DNA from: Elysia crispata
Taxonomy: Eukaryota > Mollusca > Gastropoda > Plakobranchidae
Assembly: GCA_033675545.1 (NCBI GenBank)
Contig: JAWDGP010006239.1
Span: forward strand, 31,001 to 95,000
Direction of reading: 5' to 3'
DNA: 64,000 bases
A model generated the notes under the pieces. It did no database searches, had not been told where the DNA came from, and worked only from the letters and a program-made list of their open reading frames with translations. Below, piece after piece: positions 42,800 to 55,640 of the stretch. Position 1 is the stretch's first letter; every line of letters starts with the position of its first letter. The position numbers and the translations under genes are program-made.

Positions 42800-44163
42800 A
42801 AATATTGAACTTCACAGCACAATAGTCATCACGGCTATAATAGTCAGTAATATTATAAAGTGGGAAATCTTCATGTGTCTTTGCCATCACTGCTATATAA
42901 CGATATATCTTTCTGCGACATGTTACTATAAATATGATCAAACTCAAATAAATTGACCGTGTCTTAGTCCTTATTGGTATAGCAAAAGGCAATTCTAGAG
43001 GTCATACCCTTTCAGTTGTGGCAGTCTTTGCTTTGACCAAATACATCTCAATGGTCATTGTTGCTGCATCATGGTTGCTATCAACAGCATCCACATTGTC
43101 CGAACTTTCTTGATCAAAGTCAACATTGTTGCGAGTAATATTGTCTGAAGTTGCCTGTACTTCCACGTGTAGATCATCACTGCTAAAACTAACTTCACTT
43201 TGAATTGCTTGTAATTTCATGTCTAGATCACCACATGACTGCTGCGACTTATCTCGCCCGGACTTTCCTGTTTTTCTGAGTCCAGATCGTCACTGCTGCG
43301 ATGAAATTCACCTGCACTTGAGCCTTTCTGCGTCTGGCTTTCCTATGTTTGAAGTGAAGTTGCCAAAATTTACCTTTGTTTCTAGATTTTTCAAATCTGC
43401 ACTGTTGTTGTCAAAATCATCTGAAAAGTTCAGACTTACAGAATCGTGATCATCATAGTTTTGGTCGGAGCTGGACACTTTTTCTGCAGCACGGTCCTCA
43501 AATTTGTACTTATATGAACTAAACGTTGCCAAGTTGTCCTTGTTTTGCTCACAGTTGTTGTCAAATGGATGTGATCTAGTCAGTAACTCTCCTTATGAGT
43601 CGCCTAATCTGTTGTTAACTGCACCTGAATCGGCCGGTATTTCCCCATGATGTTCACATGTAAGATTGTCAAAAGCATCTCTATTGGCTGTGTCTGTGCG
43701 TCTAAGACACCCGTGCTATTGATCTGTGAGATAGCAAAAACTAATCTCTGCTGGTATTGGCCATCATTGCTTTTGCCCGAGGAATCTGAACCTTTCAATC
43801 CCTCTGTTTCTTGCTTTTCCCTGTTGAAGATATATGCACTTAATATGGGTTGTGTGATTAGGGTATCATTGTCGAAATCAAATATGTCCTCTAAAGTGGT
43901 CTGCCTCCTCACGTATTGATCATCTTTTTAGTCCTCAGATGTCGCTGGAGCAGGTCGTCGGTCTCCAACTCCATTATCCCCTCTGTAGTCACGTTTTCGT
44001 GAAGAGATTTGTCTCTGAGCGCCCTGCGGATCAATGTTTTGCAAAGAATCACTTGACTCGATCTAGAAATAAAGAAAGCAGTCAAACCACGTTAGAGGCT
44101 GAGACAGACGAAGCTAGATCTAAGGATCTAAAGATGCAAGTGACTGAAAATAATGAAATAAGT

Positions 44164-44586
44164 AGTATAGAAAAATCAACCACAAACCTAGATCTAGCTC
44201 GAGACCGACAAATAAGACGAAAGACGTGAAAACATTACAACAGATGGAATGAACAGGGATCGAACCTGCGCCTCGATGCGGCACCCATCGCCTTGCCGAG
44301 ACAAGACCAGGCACTTAACAACTGAGCTATCCGCATCTACACTAAAATAGATGCTTCAAGAACAGTGACTTTCATGCTGGCTTGAATAGACTAAGAGGTT
44401 GAATCGCTAAGAACGATCACGTCCATATTTTTACAGGACATAAACAAACTAGCCTCTAACGAATCTTAGAAAGATGCCATTTGACTGAAAGCATAAATGA
44501 ATATAATGTCTGTAATGTTTTCACGTCTTTCGTCTTATTTGTCGGTCTCGAGCTAGATCTAGGTTTGTGGTTGATTTTTCTATACT
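44164..44586. repeat. Perfect 76-bp inverted repeat (arms 44164-44239 and 44511-44586)
   Basis: The reverse complement of 44511-44586 is identical, base for base, to 44164-44239. The arm includes ACCTAGATCTAGCTCGAGAC. The 271-bp spacer carries the tRNA-like unit. The right arm slightly overlaps the right flanking repeat. Identity of the arms implies recent origin or gene conversion. Confidence 0.92.
44245..44345 (-). mobile_element. tRNA-like pol III promoter region (SINE head)
   Basis: On the minus strand, box A TAGCTCAGTTG (44319-44329) and box B GGTTCGATCCC (44256-44266) are excellent. They are separated by about 52 bp, which is longer than in most tRNAs without an intron, and the acceptor ends pair only partly. 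So this is best read as a SINE head rather than a working tRNA gene. Confidence 0.6.
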
Positions 44587-44929
44587 CGATCTGTCTCTTT
44601 TAATGTTGGCCATCACTCTTGAGATCAGAGTCAACTGAATTCAATAATCTCTTAATGTCGTCTTTGTCGTGTGTAAACGCATTTGAAGCGGCCTAGAAAG
44701 TTTGGAAGTTATGTTTTTCGTCAAATGCGTAATCACGTTTCAGTCAATTTGCGTGATGGTCACATAAACTGTTGTCAAATGTCTGTGTCTTGCTAAACTT
44801 TTCTATAGTCAAGTAAATTTGAAATGGCTTCTTTCTTCTCGCTGTGCTCTGCGTTTCGGTGGTTAAATACGCTGACAATTGTCAGTCCGTGCCTGTCTTG
44901 TTCTTCACCGATGCGGTTCAGTTCACTGA

Positions 44930-46155
44930 CAAAAGTGTGTCTCTCTGTATCCTGGCCTTTCTGTGTCTTGGTCATCAACTTTAAGGTTAGATATACCTGG
45001 GTTGTCCCTCTATATCTTGCTCATGACGAAAATCGAAAATCTCAGCAGCAGAGTTGTGTTTCCCTGTATCTTGTTCATCGCCAGAATGGTTATATCTACA
45101 TATATTTTCAGAGGTCTGTCTCCCTGTATCTTGTTCATCGCCAGAATGGTTATATCTACATGTATTTGCAGAGGTCTGTGTCCCTGTGACTTGCTAATCG
45201 CCAGAATGGTTATATCTACATGTATTTGCAGAGGTCTGTCTCCCTGTGACTTGCTAATCGCCAGAATGGTTATATCTACATGTATTTGCAGAGGTCTGTC
45301 TCCCTGTATCTTGTTCATCGCCAGTGTGGTTGTATCTACTTCTATTTGCAGAGGTCTGTCTCCCTGTATCTTTTTCATCGCCAGTGTGGTTGTATCTACA
45401 TGTATTTGCAGAGGTCTGTCTCCCTGTATCTTTTTCATCGCCAGTGTGGTTGTATCTACATGTATTTGCAGAGGTCTGTCTCCCTGTATCTTGTTCATCG
45501 CCAGTGTGGTTATATCTACATGTATTTGCAGAGGTCTGTCTCCCTGTGACTTGCTAATCGCCAGAATGGTTATATCTACATGTATTTGCAGAGGTCTGTC
45601 TCCCTGTGACTTGCTAATCGCCAGAATGGTTATATCTACATGTATTTGCAGAGGTCTGTCTCCCTGTATCTTGTTCATCGCCAGTGTGGTTGTATCTACT
45701 TCTATTTGCAGAGGTCTGTCTCCCTGTATCTTTTTCATCGCCAGTGTGGTTGTATCTACATGTATTTGCAGAGGTCTGTCTCCCTGTATCTTTTTCATCG
45801 CCAGTGTGGTTGTATCTACATGTATTTGCAGAGGTCTGTCTCCCTGTATCTTGTTCATCGCCAGAATGGTTGTATCTACATGTATTTGCAGAGGTCTGTC
45901 TCCCTGTATCTTTTTCATCGCCAGTGTGGTTGTATCTACTTCTATTTGCAGAGGTCTGTCTCCCTGTATCTTTTTCATCGCCAGAATGGTTGTATCTACA
46001 TGTATTTGCAGAGGTCTGTCTCCCTGTATCTTGTTCATCGCCAGTGTGGTTGTATCTACATGTATTTGCAGAGGTCTGTCTCCCTGTATCTTGTTCATCG
46101 CCAGTGTGGTTGTATCTACTTCTATTTGCAGAGGTCTGTCTCCCTGTATCTAGGT
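44930..46155. repeat. 60-bp minisatellite, about 18 full copies, with 360-bp higher-order repeat
   Basis: Units start TCCCTGTATCTTGTTCATCG and keep an exact 60-bp register from 45061 to 46150. Diverged 54-60-bp units precede it from about 44930. Six-unit pattern A-A-B-C-C-D at 45181-45540 recurs at 45541-45900 with only the last unit changed. The frame matching the surrounding decayed gene reads DTGRQTSANTCRYNHTGDEQ on the minus strand. A-type units (GTGACTTGCTAATCG) put a TAG into that frame. Four other frames are also open over long spans (for example 44963-46153 plus, 45010-46098 minus). Confidence 0.93.
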
Positions 46156-46640
46156 TATCATTACTCAGATTGTCTGTAAGATTCATGCTCCTCCACATCT
46201 AGTATATCCCTGCCTTGGCCAAAACTTGTGAAGTGATCCGCTTTTCCACATTTAGGTCGTTTCTGCTGTGGTCAATTGTGATTAGTGAGGTTTGTTTCTC
46301 TCTTCGCATTGACCATCACTGTCGTGGTCAAATGCACCTGGAACAGTTCTTGGCGCGTTTTCTTGGTCATCCTTCCTGCGGTCAAAATGATCTGGGTTTT
46401 CCTCTCCATGTCTTTGACATCACTGGTATGCTCAAATGTATCTGAAGAAGTGAGACACTCAGCACCATGTTCAACATCGCTCATTGAGCTACAGGAGCTG
46501 CCACGCCGCGGCCGAGTCTGCAATCTCTTCCTTAACAGCTCCGACTCCAGATGTTTCTTGCGCTTCTCTTCTTTCACGCACGTGCCGCCCGAAAATCTTT
46601 ATTCCTTTGCCAACACAAGCCTAAAGAGTATGAACAAGAA

Positions 46641-48093
46641 AAATCGAATGGGTCAAGTGTGTGCCGTAGAGAAAATATTCCTTCTTTTATTTTATTTAAA
46701 AATTCTCTAAAAAAAATTTCAGCCCCTAATCTTCTCAAACGGCACATGGGCTGAGCGATTAATCATACAACGAACTATGATTTTTTTACTCATTTTCGTT
46801 TTACTTTAGAAAACATGATAGCACTAAACTGTATTCTTTAACACTCCATACACAAAAATAAGTTGAACCAAGGCTTACTAAATCCTTATTGTTTTGCTTA
46901 GATATATCTCCGCTGGCAATTCGAATCCGACCACTCAAGGGAAAGTAATTCAGCAATCAGCATCCAAGGTGGCTAATAGATCTTGGAAAGGACAAAAAAC
47001 CTTTTTCTCTACTTCTTTATCTCATTAAGATCTACTTAAACGCTCATTATAAAGCTACAAGATGAAAACCCGATTCTACAAACGGGACCCTGGTGTCAAT
47101 ATGCCCAGGCTGGTGTGCTTGTGTGTATTTAAAGAAGCTTAATGGTCTTGATATCTCTCCTTTAACTAACATGATCCTAACTATAACTCCACCTATCCAC
47201 ATTTACGTTAAATTCTAGATATCTTGATAATTCTAATTCTAAAAACAAAGTTTAGAAATAGAACTTAATTCCTTTTGGGATAGAGGAAATCGACTTGATA
47301 TTCTATTCTTTTCCAATCTTCCAAGCTTATAAGAAGCTCTGAACTTTCGCGTTCAGTGCATAAAAGTGCACTGCCTTGCGGCAATTCTTAGCCACGCATT
47401 TGCTTAAACCTAGATCTACACCTCAAATCGATTGAGAATAACTTCCGTTGTTAAAGAATGAAAAAAAAAAAAAAATGACGCGCTAAATTGGTAATCGTAA
47501 GTTAGCCGAAAGAAAGCATTTTGGGAAAATCGAGGAAAGCAGTTTGAGTTGTTATTTTTTAATTTTTTAGAACCTAATCACTTAAATATTCGAGGATTAA
47601 ACAGAAAAATAAGAAATAAGAAAGGAACAATTAACCCATGGAGGCGTTGCAGTCTGACGACTACGATGCGGAACGGCGATAAGTCAAGTCAAGTCAATCA
47701 CTTAAATGCTGTAGACGCCTGCAAAGTTCCAGAGGTGTGGGTTGGTTAATAACGAAGGAGTTCGCGGTCAAAGCCTCCCGCTTGTATATTTATTTATATA
47801 TTTATTTATTAATCTTAAAATTCATTGATTAATTAATTTATCTATTTATGTTATTATTTGGAAGGGGAATTACCTCCATCCGTTTTGTATTTTTCTTCCT
47901 CTTACTTTCTAAAGGAATTCTCTACATGCACATAATTGCCTGCTTAAAGCATGACAAAAAACATAATTATATTGCACTGTAAGTCATAGGGGAACGGAAT
48001 GTCAGAGTGATCTGTGAATCATCGCTGTCGTAGATGTTATGCATTGCTTAACAGACATCCCTTTATCTGATCAGTGCAGTTAGAATGAGAGAA

Positions 48094-48098
<5 letters not shown>
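46641..48098. other. Intergenic
   Basis: No gene supported. A possible SINE head on the minus strand at 46910-46985 (box B-like GGTCGGATTCGAATTGCC) is too degenerate to delimit. AAGTCAAGTCAAGTCAA at about 47683 and a TTTATTTATA-rich tract at 47790-47850 are present. Confidence 0.45.

Positions 48099-48140
<42 letters not shown>
48099..48140. repeat. (AG)n microsatellite
   Basis: Pure (AG)n of about 20 units, with degenerate GATA/GACA purine repeats continuing to about 48250. Confidence 0.95.
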
Positions 48141-48148
<8 letters not shown>

Positions 48149-48379
48149 GAAAGATAGAGAGAGAGAAATGGATAGATAGCTTGAAAGAATGATAGACAGA
48201 TATAAAGAGGGACAAATAGATAGATAGAGACAGAATGAAAGAGAGAGAAAAACAAAACAAAACAAATGATGCTGTATCTTCATATGATTCTAGAGGGACA
48301 TACTTTTGTCTGCTGGCCTGTCCCCCACTTACTCTGTGTCTGTCTGTACCTCTGTTTCTGACTTCATGGCATTGTCTTT

Positions 48380-48750
48380 TAAAAAAAGTTAGAAGAGAAA
48401 ACATTTCATTATTACGCCCATAAAAGCTTACAAATACTAAGATAGCGGCTTAAAAAGTTTTATTCGTGAATATGAAATTTTGTCTAACAAACAGAGCTAG
48501 AGAGGTTATACAAAGGATGTTAGTACATGATATCTCCGCTGACGTAAAGGACGTAAATTTTTTAAAAAAAAGAAGAAGGAAAAAAAAGAAGAAGAAAAAG
48601 ATTCGATTTATTTGCTGGAAACAGTCGCTGCTTTACAATGAGATATAACTAAAGAAAAATAGATTTAAGCATAGCTGAGAATGAGCCTTGAAGAAATTTC
48701 AATCATTAAAGTGGTATATTCTGTTCGAAAAAAAACAAATAAATCCCTGT
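48380..48750 (+). repeat. Dispersed 370-bp repeat, copy 2
   Basis: Co-linear with 37125-37495. It lacks the 40-bp internal duplication of copy 1 but has an AAG-rich expansion (48565-48600). It ends where the 23-bp minisatellite begins. Confidence 0.7.
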
Positions 48751-49300
48751 ACCATTCCACCTTAATAACATGCATCTCTCCACCAAAATAGCATGTATCC
48801 TTCTGCCTAAATAACATGTATCTCTCCACCTAAACGACGTGTCTCTCTCCACATAAATAACGTGTATCTCTCTACCAAAATGACGTGTCTCGCTCCACCT
48901 AAATGGTGTGTGTCTCGCCACATAAGTAGCATGAAGCTCTCCACCTAAAAAAACGTGTATGTCTCCACCTAAGTAACATGTGTATCTCCACCAAAATAAC
49001 ATATATCTCTCCATATTAATGACGTGGATCTCTCCACCTAAATAACATGAATGTCTCCACCTATATGGCATGTATATCTCCACCTAAATAACATGAATGT
49101 CTCCACCTAAATAACGTGGATCTCTCCACCTAAATAACATGAATGTCTCCACCTATAATTTTATGACATGTATCTCTCCACCTATAATTTTATGACATGT
49201 ATCTCTCCACCTATAATTTTATGACATGTATCTCTCCACCTAAAAAAACATGAATGTCTCCAACTAAATGACGTGTATCTCTCCAACTAAATAACACGTA
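48751..49300. repeat. 23-bp minisatellite, degenerate, about 24 copies
   Basis: The unit resembles CATGTATCTCTCCACCTAAA plus three bases. The 23-bp register is seen at 48792, 48815, 48838, 48861 and 48884. Late units include three copies of a longer variant with TATAATTTTATGACATG (49155-49230). The 125-codon minus frame here is a repeat translation. Confidence 0.88.
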
Positions 49301-49798
49301 CATATCCTCCCTTCCCCCCCCCCTCTCATTGTTTTACTTGATGCCATAAATCATAAGCCTGTCTCTGCTCTGACTGACCCACGAACCAGGCGCCCATCCC
49401 ACACTGTGCTCACCCGCTGCCAGAGACAGGCGGAGACGCCCAGCTTAAGTATTAGTATCAGATTTGTACAGTAATTACATCGACCTGTTCCAACTTGGGT
49501 TTACAAAAGGCTGGCTAGGAGTGTCTGCCTTGAGATCTCAGTTTGTCTCTCTTTCACTATGTCTGTCCGTCTATCCGTTTTCCTCTCTATCTTTCTAACT
49601 CTCGATCTTCCTTTCTCTGTAGTTTATTTACTAACTCTCTTTCTCTTTCTCAATTTCTTTCTCAGACCTGTCTAGGTTTCTCCAACTTTGTCTCTCTCTA
49701 TTTCTCACTCTTTCCTATCTCTGCCTGTTTCTGTCTACCAGTCGTTTCTTTCTCTAGCTTCTCTGTCACCTGATCGTGTCTCAGTATTTATCTAAGTC

Positions 49799-49800
<2 letters not shown>
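49301..49800. other. Intergenic
   Basis: Poly-C at 49312-49323, a GC-richer patch at 49330-49470, then a CT-rich degenerate stretch to the next repeat. Confidence 0.5.
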
Positions 49801-49864
<64 letters not shown>

Positions 49865-49884
49865 CCTCCCTCTCTCTCTCTCTC
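49801..49884. repeat. (CT)n microsatellite
   Basis: Pure (CT)n at 49801-49860 then CCCTCCCTCC and a short (CT)n. A (CTGT)n run of six units follows at 49990-50010. Confidence 0.95.
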
Positions 49885-51168
49885 TGTTTGTCTTTTGTAA
49901 AAAGTTCTTTTCTATTTTTCTGTTCATGTCGTGACTGGTTAAATCGGTATTGGCTAAAACTATCTTTCTCTTCTTTTTATTCTTTACCTCTGTCTGTCTG
50001 TCTGTCTGTCTATCTGTCTCTCTTTCTTTCAATCTATCCGTCTTCTGTCTGTCTGTCTCGTCCCATTTCTATATCCACTCTCACAGTTTTGTTTTCTTCT
50101 AAACGCTATCCCCCTTTACCAAAAGTTGAAACCCACAACTTGAGATATCATTTACCCGTTTCTATCCATTGTCTTTTCTCAATAATATCTTTATAGAGAT
50201 CGCAGGCCACGAAGACACCAGCGCAAAATTCCAGCCATCTTTCTAATCCTTTGATACGCTTCGAACCTCAGCAATATCGAGAATATAAGCCAAGGTAGTC
50301 TGGCGTCTGGCGAGAGGAAAACCTTCGCATTAAGATATCCCCACGGGATATCTGTGGAGGATTCCTAGGGATCGAGATAAGGGACAGAGTCGAGGGTTTT
50401 GAGAGAACGTAATAGTGCGATATGACTAGATCTTCCGCTAAAACACAACAGGAATTTAGGAGTTGCGTCTGGAAGTTTGTGGCCAATAATAGGTCGTCTT
50501 TAAGTCGTTGAGCAGATGCTTCATGGGATAGCAAAACGGACTTAAAGAGAAGGCTTGATCAGATTAGGGATCACAGAAATGGCACATAGTGTTCCCTAGA
50601 CTAAAGATATGTGTCGTTTCAGTAAAACTCCTTAATTTGAATTTGCTCAACTCCCCCTTGGTTTCCATCAGAATCATATAAAAGGTTGGACGTTAAGATG
50701 TGAAGAATTATTTTTTTGAATAAATTCCGATTGCTTGTGTATCTAGGATGTCAGTTTCACTTTCAGTGACATAATCTGACAAAAGCATCAAGTAATCTGG
50801 CACTATATTGAGCGGTTTGCTTTACAACGATCAAGATGTAACAGTCGAAATATATCTAGCTCTCCAGGGCTTTGGTTGTACCATAACTCTCATAACTGTT
50901 ACAACATTATGTTTATGATTATAATTTGCATTTCGTCTTGTTATAAGCGGAGCAATGCGTACAATACAACTTACATATGACATTAAATTTTTTAGAAACA
51001 TTTTCTTTTTTCGCTCTACACGTCATTTCTCGTTTACTTACATTAGCATAAAGTTCCCTTAAGGGTTGCGACGCAACACAGAAACAACCGTTGGTGGCGG
51101 TGACTGCTTGGACTTGGCATAAATTTGGGAGTATTTGTTAGAATCTTGGCTTATAATATTTTAATGTC

Positions 51169-51211
<43 letters not shown>

Positions 51212-51922
51212 GTGTGTGGTGTGTGTGTGTAGTGTTGAATCGGTAGAAATACTCTATACCCCCCCCCTTTTTTTTTTTTTTTCATCACAGTCATGCAATA
51301 CTGTATGATGCGAACCTTATTGTTATAGACCGATTTTATGATTCTTCCTATCCTGAATTGAAGCAACAAAAGTATAGATCTAGTGATTGGTATTATTGTC
51401 TGTTGGTGATCATTCATTTCACAGATCTAATTGCTTCACTTAGTTTATCGATGGGTCTTGTTTACCCCTCTCCAGTACACATAGTGCCTATCCTAAAGTG
51501 TTTATTTAAAAAAGAATACATTTTCGCGATGCTCAAAGGAAAAAAAAGACACAAGGGAGAGGAAAAAGGGACAATATGACAAATACTTATACATCCTCAT
51601 CAACGTCGAGACGAAGTTGTGGAAAAATATGTAGATACAATAAATATTAAAAGAAAGGAAAGTAAAAGAAGTAAATAAAAAAAAAATCTTATCTAAATAA
51701 CGCTGCGCGCAATTCAAATAATTGTCTGCGAGTATTTATTTTCAAGAAGAGCATAAAACATTTTTTATCTAATTTTGTGCTGTCATTCCTTATAATTATG
51801 TTTAAAGAAAACGGTGTGAGATAATAGATCTTACGTGCTTATTGTTCTTGGCTGTCTGCCTCAAATTAAAAATGGGAGAAAAAAAAGGAAAAAAAAAACA
51901 AAATTCTCTATCTCTCTAACTC

Positions 51923-51929
<7 letters not shown>
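49885..51929. other. Intergenic
   Basis: No gene supported. (TA)n at 51176-51202 is followed by GTGTGTGGTGTGTGTGTG, and C9-T16 at 51260-51284. Frames on both strands near 50268-50534 and 51151-51579 lack domains. Confidence 0.5.

Positions 51930-51992
<63 letters not shown>
51930..51992. repeat. (CT)n microsatellite
   Basis: Pure (CT)n of about 30 units. Confidence 0.95.
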
Positions 51993-53671
<1,679 letters not shown>

Positions 53672-55640
53672 AGCAGTCAAAGTCTCGGCAAGAATCCATG
53701 CTCATGTAGGACAGATAACCGGGCACAGTCAGAGTCTGGGCAAGGATCCATGCTCATGTAGGACAGATAACCGGGCACAGTCAGAGTCTCGGCAAGGATT
53801 CATGCTCATGTAGGGCAGCTAGTCGGGCACAGTCAGAGTCTCGGCAAGGATTCATGCTCATGTAGGGCAGCTAGCCGGGCACAGTCAGAGTCTGGGCAAG
53901 GATCCATGCTCATGTAGGACAGATAACCGGGCACAGTCAGAGTCTGGGCAAGGATCCATGCTTATGTAGGGCAGCTAGCCGGGCACAGTCAGAGTCTGGG
54001 CAAGGATCCATGCTCATGTAGGACAGATAACCGGGCACAGTCAGAGTCTGGGCAAGGATTCATCCTCATGTAGGGCAGCTAGCCGGGCACAGTCAGAGTC
54101 TGGGCAAGGATCCATGCTCATGTAGGACAGATAACCGGGCACAGTCAGAGTCTGGGCAAGGATTCATCCTCATATAGGGCAGCTAGCCGGGCACAGTCAG
54201 AGTCTGGGCAAGAATCCATGCTCATGTAGGACAGATAACCGGGCACAGTCAGAGTCTGGGCAAGGATTCATCCTCATGTAGGGCAGATAACCGGGCACAG
54301 TCAGAGTCTGGGCAAGGATTCATCCTCATGTAGGGCAGCTAGCCGGGCACAGTCAGAGTCTCGACAAGGATCCATGCTCATGTAGGGCAGCTAGCCGGGC
54401 ACAGTCAGAGTCTGGGCAAGGATCCATGCTCATGTAGGGCAGCTAGCCGGGCACAGTCAGAGTCTGGGCAAGGATTCATCCTCATGTAGGGCAGCTAGCC
54501 GGGCACAGTCAGAGTCTGGGCAAGGATTCATCCTCATGTAGGGCAGCTAGCCGGGCACAGTCAGAGTCTGGGCAAGGATCCATGCTCATGTAGGACAGAT
54601 AACCGGGCACAGTCAGAGTCTGGGCAAGGATTCATCCTCATGTAGGGCAGCTAGCCGGGCACAGTCAGAGTCTGGGCAAGGATCCATGCTCATGTAGGAC
54701 AGATAACCGGGCACAGTCAGAGTCTGGGCAAGGATTCATCCTCATGTAGGGCAGCTAGCCGGGCACAGTCAGAGTCTCCACAAGGATTCATCCTCATGTA
54801 GGGCAGATAACCGGGCACAGTCAGAGTCTGGGCAAGGATTCATCCTCATGTAGGGCAGCTAGCCGGGCACAGTCAGAGTCTCGACAAGGATCCATGCTCA
54901 TGTAGGGCAGCTAGCCGGGCACAGTCAGAGTCTGGGTAAGGATCCATCCTCATGTAGGGCAGCTAGCCGGGCACAGTCAGAGTCTGGGTAAGGATCCATG
55001 CTCATGTAGGGCAGCTAGCCGGGCACAGTCAGAGTCTGGGCAAGGATTCATCCTCATGTAGGGCAGATAACCGGGCACAGTCAGAGTCTGGGCAAGGATT
55101 CATCCTCATGTAGGGCAGCTAGCCGGGCACAGTCAGAGTCTGGACAAGGATCCATGCTCATGTAGGGCAGCTAGCCGGGCACAGTCAGAGTCTGGGTAAG
55201 GATCCATGCTCATGTAGGGCAGCTAGCCGGGCACAGTCAGAGTCTGGGCAAGGATTCATCCTGATGTAGGGCAGATAACCGGGCACAGTCAGAGTCTGGG
55301 CAAGGATTCATCCTCATGTAGGGCAGCTAGCCGGGCACAGTCAGAGTCTCGACAAGGATCCATGCTCATGTAGGTCAGATAACCGGGCACAGTCAGAGTC
55401 TGGACAAGGATCCATGCTCATGTAGGGCAGCTAGCCGGGCACAGTCAGAGTCTGGGCAAGGATTCATCCTCATGTAGGGCAGCTAGCCGGGCACAGTCAG
55501 AGTCTCGACAAGGATCCATGCTCATGTAGGACAGATAACCGGGCACAGTCAGAGTCTGGGCAAGGATTCATCCTCATGTAGGGCAGCTAGCCGGGCACAG
55601 TCAGAGTCTGGGCAAGGATCCATGCTCATGTAGGGCAGAA
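53672..55640. repeat. 52-bp minisatellite, about 38 copies, with 104- and 208-bp higher-order patterns
   Basis: The unit contains CCGGGCACAGTCAGAGTCTG, then GGCAAGGATCCATGCTCATG and TAGGGCAGCTAG, with a strict 52-bp register (CAGTCAGAGTCT at 53726 and 53778). Two linked variable sites (GATCCATGC or GATTCATCC; GGACAGATAACC or GGGCAGCTAGCC) define unit types that alternate as dimers near 54.0-54.2 and 54.6-54.8 kb and as four-unit groups near 54.25-54.45 and 55.05-55.25 kb. Since 52 is not a multiple of three, it is not coding. Confidence 0.95.

Larger units (their letters stand above)
44056..44592 (-). mobile_element. 519-bp insertion with 9-bp flanking direct repeat and internal inverted arms
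   Basis: ACTCGATCT occurs at 44056-44064 and again at 44584-44592, flanking an insert at 44065-44583. The left end is shared with 9944-10033, with homology beginning exactly at the boundary, which supports it as a true terminus. The insert contains a tRNA-like promoter region on the minus strand and a perfect 76-bp inverted repeat. It may be a composite SINE/foldback element; a 9-bp duplication is also typical of Mutator-like elements. Class undecided. Confidence 0.6.
42800..46640 (-). pseudogene. Decayed gene for an acidic tandem-repeat protein (novel family)
   Basis: Minus-strand reading gives many related units of 16-20 residues, anchored on an aromatic followed by Asp/Asn/His: FEHTSDVKDMER (46436), FDHDSDGQCEER (46332), FDNSLCDHHAN (44779), FDEKHNFQTF (44725), FTHDKDDIKRLLNS (44677), FDNLTCEHHGE (43673), FDNNCEQNKDN (43565), FDNNSADLKNLET (43415), FHRSSDDLDSEKQ (43306). 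Anchors lie about 48-60 bp or twice that apart. The upstream end (about 46598-46400) is a basic, Ser-rich segment, possibly the N-terminal side. Stops and frame changes separate the units, several stops being one C-to-T change from Gln or Arg codons. The 60-bp array at 44930-46155 is a recent expansion of the same unit, and the element at 44065-44583 is inserted in it. Function unknown; no intact frame, so called a pseudogene, although a multi-exon gene with assembly errors cannot be excluded. Confidence 0.5.

Noticed and set aside
44245-44345. Functional tRNA gene on the minus strand
   Set aside because: A and B boxes are excellent but too far apart and the acceptor ends do not pair properly; it lies inside a mobile insert.
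44963-46153. 396-codon plus-strand Cys/Ser/Ile-rich repeat protein
   Set aside because: Plus frames have no continuation outside the array, while the minus frame does; open length follows from the 60-bp period.
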